Shown here one piece after another: positions 6,949 to 11,280 of a stretch of 11,280 nt of DNA. The notes beneath the pieces were generated by a model that was not told the DNA's origin, ran no database searches, and saw only the letters and a program-made list of their open reading frames with translations. Numbering within the stretch: position 1 is the first letter of the stretch; every line of letters starts with the position of its first letter. Origin of the DNA: Acidobacteriota bacterium (lineage in GTDB: Bacteria; Acidobacteriota; Vicinamibacteria; Vicinamibacterales; Vicinamibacteraceae); the NCBI GenBank assembly GCA_023427865.1, contig JAEYZV010000624.1, positions 1-11,280 of the forward strand. Direction: 5' to 3'. Both the position numbers and the translations under genes were made by a program.

Positions 6949-6977
6949 AGTGTATCTCCGACCAGTCTGGTCGTCAA
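6949..6977 (-). promoter_or_regulatory. Sigma70-like promoter of the TonB receptor operon
   Basis: On the minus strand the -35 box is TTGACG (6977-6972), the spacer is 17 nt and the -10 box is TACACT (6954-6949). This is a good match to the housekeeping consensus. Transcription would start near 6942, giving a leader of about 67 nt before the GTG at 6874. Confidence 0.7.
6959..6973. promoter_or_regulatory. Palindromic operator in the promoter spacer
   Basis: CGACCAG-T-CTGGTCG is a perfect 15-bp inverted repeat lying between the -10 and -35 boxes and touching the -35. A repressor dimer bound here would block RNA polymerase. Its form suits a TetR- or GntR-type regulator rather than Fur, but the protein is not identified and no such regulator is encoded in the window. 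Confidence 0.6.
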
Positions 6978-7000
6978 TCGAACGCGACGGCGTCACCGAA

Positions 7001-7036
7001 GCGGACGGCCGTCGTCGGTCGGCCGTCGGCCTTCGC
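7001..7036 (-). repeat. GACGAAGGCCGA-type repeat, third locus (inverted)
   Basis: On the minus strand this reads GCGAAGGCCGACGGCC followed by GACCGACGACGGCCG. It closely parallels the first units of the array at 1621-1650, with 19 of 22 matching positions around GGCCGACCGACGA. It lies upstream of the receptor promoter and in the opposite orientation to the other two loci. Confidence 0.5.
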
Positions 7037-7075
7037 AGGGTGTGGCCCGACGGCGATGGACAGGGAACAGGACGG

Positions 7076-7239
7076 CAGGTGTCAGGTAACAGGTAACGGG
7101 TAACGCCAGAGACCAGGAGGTCAGGCTGCAGGTACGTCGCCGTCGCCGCTTCGGCGACGGACAGGTGACACCGACGGCAAGGGGCAGGTAACAGGGACGG
7201 CAGCATCAGGTAACAGGGACGGCAGGTGACAGCTAACAG
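7076..7239 (+). repeat. CAGGTAAC-type degenerate repeat tract
   Basis: Three heptamers, CAGGTAA, CAGGTAA and CGGGTAA, run in tandem at 7083-7103. CAGGTGAC lies at 7162. CAGGTAACAGGGACGGCAG is exactly repeated at 7185-7203 and 7207-7225 (period 22). CAGGTGAC at 7223 and CAGCTAAC at 7230 end the tract. It occupies the middle of the 470-nt gap between the receptor and the 758-residue protein gene. There is no credible gene in this gap; it holds, from left to right, the receptor leader, promoter and operator, an inverted GACGAAGGCCGA block, this tract and a terminator. Confidence 0.7.
7140..7160. other. Perfect 9-bp hairpin inside the CAGGTAAC tract
   Basis: CCGTCGCCG (7140-7148), CTT loop and CGGCGACGG (7152-7160) form a perfect stem. 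There is no T-run on either side and no GTAG head. It may be a REP relic or a non-canonical terminator. Confidence 0.4.
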
Positions 7240-7267
7240 CCGGACCCGACGGGACACGGTCGAGGCC

Positions 7268-7309
7268 GAAACGACAAACGCGGCGCATCCCGTAAGGAAG
7301 GCGCCGCGT
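7268..7309 (-). terminator. Intrinsic terminator of the 758-residue protein gene
   Basis: On the minus strand a perfect 9-bp stem, ACGCGGCGC (7309-7301) with GCGCCGCGT (7286-7278), encloses a 14-nt loop and is followed by TTTGTCGTTT. It begins 35 nt after the stop codon at 7347-7345, so it should separate that gene from the receptor operon. Confidence 0.75.
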
Positions 7310-7344
7310 CGATTCCAGGGCCCAGGCCGGATCTGCCTAAGCCT

Positions 7345-9621
7345 CTACCGGCATTCCGGGAACATCCACTCGCCGTTGGCGAACTGTGCGTCGCGATACC
7401 GGGGGATGCGGCACATCGGATCGGTGGTCCAGCGGCCCACCGTGCCGGCTGCGCGCGTCGGTCCGGTTTGATCGGCCCAGAACGGTGACGGCCGTCCACC
7501 GCAGTGCCCGCCGATGATGTCGTAGATGCGCACCTGCGTGCTGTTGCGCATGTTCCCGCCTTCGGGGCCGCTGTAGTAGTTCACGATGTCCTGCGACAGG
7601 TCGCCGACGTTGCCGCGCTTCCAGTTGAGGCCCCAGCGGTTGCTCTGGAACCGCCTGCGCAGTTCCGCCACCACCTCGAACATGAAGGTGTTCGAGTTCG
7701 GACTGCCGTGCTCGGTGCACGAGAACACGAGGTCGAATGGCCGCCTGGCGGCCACCTCGCCCACCACACCTTCGAGATTACCGAAGCTGTGTCCGGGACC
7801 TGCGGCGAACGGGTCGACGAACTCGAACGTGACGTTGGGGTTGAAGAGCTCGACCCCCCGCGTCCGCACGATGAGACCAGCCACGCCCCTGCCGCTCGCC
7901 GGAGTGACGACGCTGATCGTGTTGGCATCGAGCACGGTGATGCTGCTCTGCGGAACCTCGGTCGCGCCGAACGCCACGGTGGTGTTGCCACCGCCGAGGC
8001 CGAAGCCGGTGCCCGAGATGATGACCGGCGTGCCGCCCGCCGGATTGCCACGGGTCGGCGTGATGCCGGTCAGCATCGGCGCCGGTGGCGCGGCCGGTGC
8101 GGGAAGCGTCGGGAGTGCGTCGGGCAGGATGGCGCCGGCGCTGCCGTGACCGCCGTTGATGCCCGCGCCCCAATAGGAGGCGCGCTCGACGATGACCTCG
8201 CCGTCGGCCTCGAAGAAGGCCGCGAACTTGCGGTTGTGCAGACCCGGGAAGCTGGCGGGCGTGATCGTGGCCCGCGACCGCGCCGGCACGAACACCGTCG
8301 TCTCCGCGCCGGAGCCTGCCGGCACTTCGCCGTTGGCCTCGAGGTAGAACACCCCCCGCACGTTCACGGGCACATCCGTGTTGTTCAGGATCAGGTAGTA
8401 CGTCGAGAAGTGACGGGGATCCGGATCGGCAGGGCTGCGGAACTGCGCGAAGCCGCCTTCCTGTCCGTCCGCGAAGCCCCACTTCCTGGCACCGACCGAG
8501 GTGCCTGCGGCGGCCGACCCCTCACGAAGTCCGCGCCAGTACACGGCGCGCTCGGCGACGAACGGCTTGCCCAGCGTGTTGAGCGCGCGCACCGAGAACG
8601 CCTTGTCGGCACCGGCGAGTTCGTTGGGGTACTCCCCGGCGTAGACGTTGGCGCGCGTCAGCGGCGCAAGGGTCTTGACGACGTTCCTGGCCAGCCCGCT
8701 CGGTCCGTAGAAGTCCACCTCGACGTCGATGGCCTCCGTCTCGCTCGGGTTGTAGAGGAGGATGTACGTGTCGAAGTTGATCGGCGCGACGCCCTGCACG
8801 CCTTCGGCGAAGTACCACACGCTCTGCGGCTGCACGCCCATCGCGGCATGGCCGCCGCTCAGGTTCGGCCCCCAGTACATCGCGCGCTCGGCGACGATCG
8901 GCACGCTGTTCTGCGACTGCACGTCGATCGCGAAGTCGAATTGCGGGCGCGCGCCGAGCGTGGCCTCCAGAGCGCCGTTGGCGAAGAACGTCCGCCGCTG
9001 TCCGGGAGCGAGCACCCCGCTCGCGGCATCGACCACCTGCTCGCCGTTGCTCGTGAGGTAGCGGACCTGCACACTGGCCGCGTCGGTCAGCGACGGGTTG
9101 CTGACCAGCACGTAGGTCTGGAATCCGAACGCACTGCCCGCGGCGCCCTCGGCAAACGACCAGCGGACGGCCGGCGCGTTCACGCCGAGCACGTTGTGGC
9201 CGGCGCGCATGTCGATGACCGGACCGGGGTTGTAGCCGGGTCCGAAGTTGAACAGCCCGCCGCCCCAGTACATCGATCGCTCGACGACGATGTCCACGTC
9301 GGAGGTGACCTCGAGGGCGACCCCGAGCGCACTGCCGACGAACTGCCGCGCGTTCACGCCGCTCCGGCTGTACGGCTGGACGAGCGCGTTGCCGACGATG
9401 GGCGGGCTGCCGTCCTGCGGCAGGAAGCGCAGCGTGACGTTGGCAGGCGTGCCGGTGGGGTTGGCGATCAGGATCTCCTGCTCGAACCCGAAACCGGCGT
9501 TGGTCGATCCTTCGGCGAAATACCAGCGCTTCAGGTCGGGCTGACCCTGCGCGGGGCTCGAATTCAGCAACGCGACCGCGGCACAGAGGCCCACCGTCGC
9601 GAGTCTCACGACTCGGTTCAT
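7345..9621 (-). CDS. Secreted multi-repeat protein with IPT/TIG domain and novel Cys-containing C-terminus
   Basis: This is an exported protein of 758 residues with a signal peptide (about 1-27, ending PAQG before QPD). Four homologous beta domains follow at about 33-140, 153-260, 269-372 and 381-498. Each opens with W-[YSG]-FA-[ED]-G, has a TYVLVSNPS/EILIANPT-like strand and closes with VERSMYWGG-like text (VERS, AERAMYW, AERAVYW, VERASYW). After a Pro/Ala linker (499-515) comes an IPT/TIG Ig-like domain (about 516-603). The last 130 residues, with NRWGLNWKRGNVGDLSQD, DIIGGHCGG and four cysteines (635, 707, 737, 757), match no domain I recognise. The repeats suggest a surface or adhesive role, by inference only. 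ATG at 9621 has GAGG seven bases upstream. It is transcribed alone, with its own promoter (9696-9724) and terminator (7268-7309). Confidence 0.9.
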   Translation of the reverse strand: MNRVVRLATVGLCAAVALLNSSPAQGQPDLKRWYFAEGSTNAGFGFEQEILIANPTGTPANVTLRFLPQDGSPPIVGNALVQPYSRSGVNARQFVGSALGVALEVTSDVDIVVERSMYWGGGLFNFGPGYNPGPVIDMRAGHNVLGVNAPAVRWSFAEGAAGSAFGFQTYVLVSNPSLTDAASVQVRYLTSNGEQVVDAASGVLAPGQRRTFFANGALEATLGARPQFDFAIDVQSQNSVPIVAERAMYWGPNLSGGHAAMGVQPQSVWYFAEGVQGVAPINFDTYILLYNPSETEAIDVEVDFYGPSGLARNVVKTLAPLTRANVYAGEYPNELAGADKAFSVRALNTLGKPFVAERAVYWRGLREGSAAAGTSVGARKWGFADGQEGGFAQFRSPADPDPRHFSTYYLILNNTDVPVNVRGVFYLEANGEVPAGSGAETTVFVPARSRATITPASFPGLHNRKFAAFFEADGEVIVERASYWGAGINGGHGSAGAILPDALPTLPAPAAPPAPMLTGITPTRGNPAGGTPVIISGTGFGLGGGNTTVAFGATEVPQSSITVLDANTISVVTPASGRGVAGLIVRTRGVELFNPNVTFEFVDPFAAGPGHSFGNLEGVVGEVAARRPFDLVFSCTEHGSPNSNTFMFEVVAELRRRFQSNRWGLNWKRGNVGDLSQDIVNYYSGPEGGNMRNSTQVRIYDIIGGHCGGRPSPFWADQTGPTRAAGTVGRWTTDPMCRIPRYRDAQFANGEWMFPECR

Positions 9622-9695
9622 GCAACTACCTCGTACTGGGAAACCCGCATCGAATCATCAGTGGCCGGGACACACCAGGGACGCGGAGGCTTCCT

Positions 9696-9724
9696 ACTAT
9701 AGGAGTGTTCCAGATCCCTGACAA
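9696..9724 (-). promoter_or_regulatory. Sigma70-like promoter of the secreted repeat-protein gene
   Basis: On the minus strand the -35 box is TTGTCA (9724-9719), the spacer is 17 nt and the -10 box is TATAGT (9701-9696). Each hexamer matches the consensus at five of six positions. Transcription would start near 9689, about 68 nt before the ATG at 9621. Confidence 0.75.
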
Positions 9725-9744
9725 ACGAAGTTTCTCGCGCGACG

Positions 9745-9771
9745 GTAGGGCCCGCTCTCCGAGCGTGGCCC
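9745..9771 (+). repeat. REP-like hairpin, family beta, copy 1
   Basis: GTAG (9745-9748) heads a stem made of GGCC + CGCTC (9749-9757) and GAGCG + GGCC (9761-9770), with a TCC loop and one bulged T at 9766. It is nearly identical to the inverted copy at 11232-11257. It lies about 60 nt beyond the stop codon of the 11213-9834 gene and about 20 nt upstream of the -35 box of the next gene, so it may also help end transcription. Confidence 0.75.
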
Positions 9772-9797
9772 AGGGAGCTGTGGAAGGATGCGCGCGC

Positions 9798-9820
9798 GGC
9801 CCGGCTGGGACAGCCGGCCC
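9798..9820 (-). terminator. Possible hairpin terminator after the beta-rich protein gene
   Basis: CCGGCT (9801-9806) pairs with AGCCGG (9812-9817) around a 5-nt loop. GG/CC add two outer pairs beyond a mismatch. It starts 13 nt after the stop codon at 9836-9834. There is no T-run, so intrinsic termination is doubtful. Confidence 0.35.
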
Positions 9821-9833
9821 AACCGATTGCGTG

Positions 9834-11213
9834 TCACTTGCGCGGCTCGGCTGGTTCCAGCGTCCAGCCGTAGACCAGCAGGCCCAGCGTCCGCGAGTCG
9901 GCGCCGGGGGCCAGATCGGCAGGCCGCAGCGTGAGTGTCGTTTCGAAGACGAACGTGTTGAGGCCCTGCCGAAGCGCGTCGGACGGGACATCCCACTCGT
10001 ACAGGCCGCGGGTGTCGAGGACCGGACGCTCCCCGACGGGACGCCCGTTCACGACGAGCCTGACCACGTCGTCCGGCCCGGGCGCGGCCACCGCCTGGGC
10101 GTCGAGCGTGAGGCGGAGCGGAGCCACGCGACGCAGCGCCAGCAGTACAGAGGCGCGACCCCCGTCCATCCACCGGAAGTAGGTGCCCCCAGCCACCTCC
10201 GCCTCGTGCCAGCCGGCGCCGAAATGCGGCTCGAACCGCGGCAGCATCGGCATGGCCACGCGTCCCCCTGCTGGATCGATGGCCTGTGCCATCGGCCAGG
10301 CGGCGCAGACCCGCACGGGCACCGTCGACATCGCCCGGGCACCCTCGACCGGACCGCGCAACAGGACCCCGGCCGACGTCCGCTGCCACGGTTTCCTGAC
10401 CAGCAGGTGCTCGTCGGCCGATGGACGGGTGAGCGTCGGCAGGCTCGTGTCTTTCGGCTCGCCGACGAGACGGGGCTCCGCACGTTCCCCCGGCGCGGCC
10501 ACTGACAGCCGCAGGCGCACGTCTCCGGCCGCGCTCCACGTGATCCCGAGCGCGCCGGTGTCCGTGAGCTGGCCGATGTCGGTGTCCACCCCCGCCTGCA
10601 GGTCCACGCAGGGCAGGACCTCGACGCCCATGCCCCGCACCAGCGGACCGCTTCCGAGCGGCGGGCCGTCGAGGTGCGCCGGGGAGTCGCCGATACGCCA
10701 ACCGAGGAAGTCGCCGCGCGTGCTGAAGACGAGCAGCCCCAGCGCCGCGTCCTGGATGAAGGGCCGGCCGCGCAGCGACACCGTGACGGCATGAGCACCC
10801 GCCTCGATCCGGGCGTCGACCGGAGAACGGACTCCTGTCCGACCAAGCGGGTCGCCCGGGAGCAGGTCGATCCGTGCGGCGCCGGCGTGCGCCGCCTCGA
10901 GCGCCTCGACTCGTGCGCGGGTGACGCCGGCAAGCGCATGCGCACGCGGCGTGCCGGCGTCGGCGAGCCGAAGACCCAGCCGACCGAGCGCCTGCCACTG
11001 GTCGGGGGTGATGGCGCGCGCCGCCTCGCGCGAGATCGCGGCGAGCACGATCGTGCCTCGCGGCAGGGCATCGACGATGCGTTCGAGTGGGGCGCCGACG
11101 GGTTGCGGCATGTCGTCGAGCGCGACGCCGCCCCACCGCAGCGCCTCCACGTGCGGCGCACCGGTGACGATCGGGTGACGACCTGCGCGTGTGACCTCGC
11201 GGGCGTCCGCCAT
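9834..11213 (-). CDS. Large beta-rich protein of unknown function, start uncertain
   Basis: From the first ATG this is a protein of 459 residues. Residues 1-115 resemble the ILEI/PANDER-like fold (IVDALPRGTIVLAAIS, then ALGRLGLRLADAG and a HALAGVTRA ending), with low certainty. The middle (about 125-310) is beta-rich. The C-terminal 150 residues (GWHEAEVAGGTYFRWMDGG, a VVNGRPVGERPV hairpin, EWDVPSDALRQGLNTFVFE) resemble the carbohydrate-binding-like beta-sandwich that often ends large bacterial membrane glycosyltransferases (inference). No signal peptide or membrane segment is present, which is odd for such domains. The frame stays open from 11213 to the window edge, so the protein may be longer. 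Yet those codons include a REP hairpin (11232-11257), which favours a start near 11213 or an N-terminally truncated remnant. No Shine-Dalgarno precedes the ATG. Confidence 0.75.
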   Translation of the reverse strand: MADAREVTRAGRHPIVTGAPHVEALRWGGVALDDMPQPVGAPLERIVDALPRGTIVLAAISREAARAITPDQWQALGRLGLRLADAGTPRAHALAGVTRARVEALEAAHAGAARIDLLPGDPLGRTGVRSPVDARIEAGAHAVTVSLRGRPFIQDAALGLLVFSTRGDFLGWRIGDSPAHLDGPPLGSGPLVRGMGVEVLPCVDLQAGVDTDIGQLTDTGALGITWSAAGDVRLRLSVAAPGERAEPRLVGEPKDTSLPTLTRPSADEHLLVRKPWQRTSAGVLLRGPVEGARAMSTVPVRVCAAWPMAQAIDPAGGRVAMPMLPRFEPHFGAGWHEAEVAGGTYFRWMDGGRASVLLALRRVAPLRLTLDAQAVAAPGPDDVVRLVVNGRPVGERPVLDTRGLYEWDVPSDALRQGLNTFVFETTLTLRPADLAPGADSRTLGLLVYGWTLEPAEPRK

Positions 11214-11231
11214 GTCGATGACTCGAGAGTT

Positions 11232-11257
11232 GGCCAGGCTCGGAGAGCCGGCCCTAC
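11232..11257 (-). repeat. REP-like hairpin, family beta, copy 2
   Basis: On the minus strand GTAG (11257-11254) heads a stem of GGCC + GGCTC with GAGCC + GGCC, a TCC loop and one bulged base at 11236. It matches copy 1 at 26 of 28 positions. The two differences are on opposite sides of the stem and exchange a C-G pair for a G-C pair, so the fold is conserved. It lies 18 nt upstream of the ATG at 11213, in the open frame of that gene. Confidence 0.75.
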
Positions 11258-11280
11258 CGGCTGCGTCGCGGTGTTGGTAG

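Noticed and set aside
1616..7239. CRISPR-like appearance of the tandem repeats
   Set aside because: Units are short and degenerate, spacing is irregular, the spacers are only a few bases long and similar to each other, and no cas genes are present.
9580..9592. Cysteine 13 of the secreted protein as a lipoprotein site
   Set aside because: The preceding residues (VGL) do not fit a lipobox, and a standard cleavage site is present after residue 27.
7504..9702. Long plus-strand open frame of 732 codons opposite the secreted repeat-protein gene
   Set aside because: It is antisense to a gene with a clear signal peptide, repeats, promoter and terminator. Its translation is rich in Arg, Ala, His and Asp without any domain, as expected of a GC-rich shadow frame.

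Overview
The window is GC-rich and every gene I accept lies on the minus strand. The proteins resemble those of Acidobacteriota, class Vicinamibacteria (Luteitalea-like soil bacteria). This is suggested by the PhoB-type regulator, the TonB receptor with an N-terminal carboxypeptidase-regulatory-like domain, and the secreted multi-repeat IPT/TIG protein. It is an inference from protein character; there is no rRNA or other marker here.

In transcription order (right to left) there are three units. (1) 11213-9834: a large beta-rich protein of uncertain start, with no recognised enzymatic domain; its frame stays open to the window edge, but a REP hairpin sits just upstream of the first ATG. (2) 9621-7345: a secreted 758-residue protein with four repeated beta domains, an IPT/TIG domain and an uncharacterised four-cysteine C-terminal domain. 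It has its own sigma70-like promoter and an intrinsic terminator. (3) A probable operon running 6874-122: TonB-dependent siderophore-type receptor, PepSY transmembrane protein, DUF3891 protein, PhoB-like response regulator and PhoR-like histidine kinase. A promoter with a 15-bp palindromic operator in its spacer precedes the receptor. The first two genes suggest ferric-siderophore uptake and inner-membrane reduction. DUF3891 and the response regulator overlap by ATGA and are probably translationally coupled. What the two-component pair senses is not visible.

The most unusual content is between the genes. Almost every gap is filled by short degenerate repeats of at least seven types: two families of GTAG-headed REP hairpins (each present as an inverted pair flanking one gene, one with a compensatory base-pair change), a GACGAAGGCCGATGGCC array at three loci, a GAAGTCGGAAGTC-type tract, a CAGGTAAC-type tract, an AT-rich 39-nt quasi-palindrome covering a start codon, and a 46-nt pyrimidine tract. 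They sit inside the operon as well as outside it. No tRNA, rRNA, CRISPR array, integrase or insertion sequence was found.
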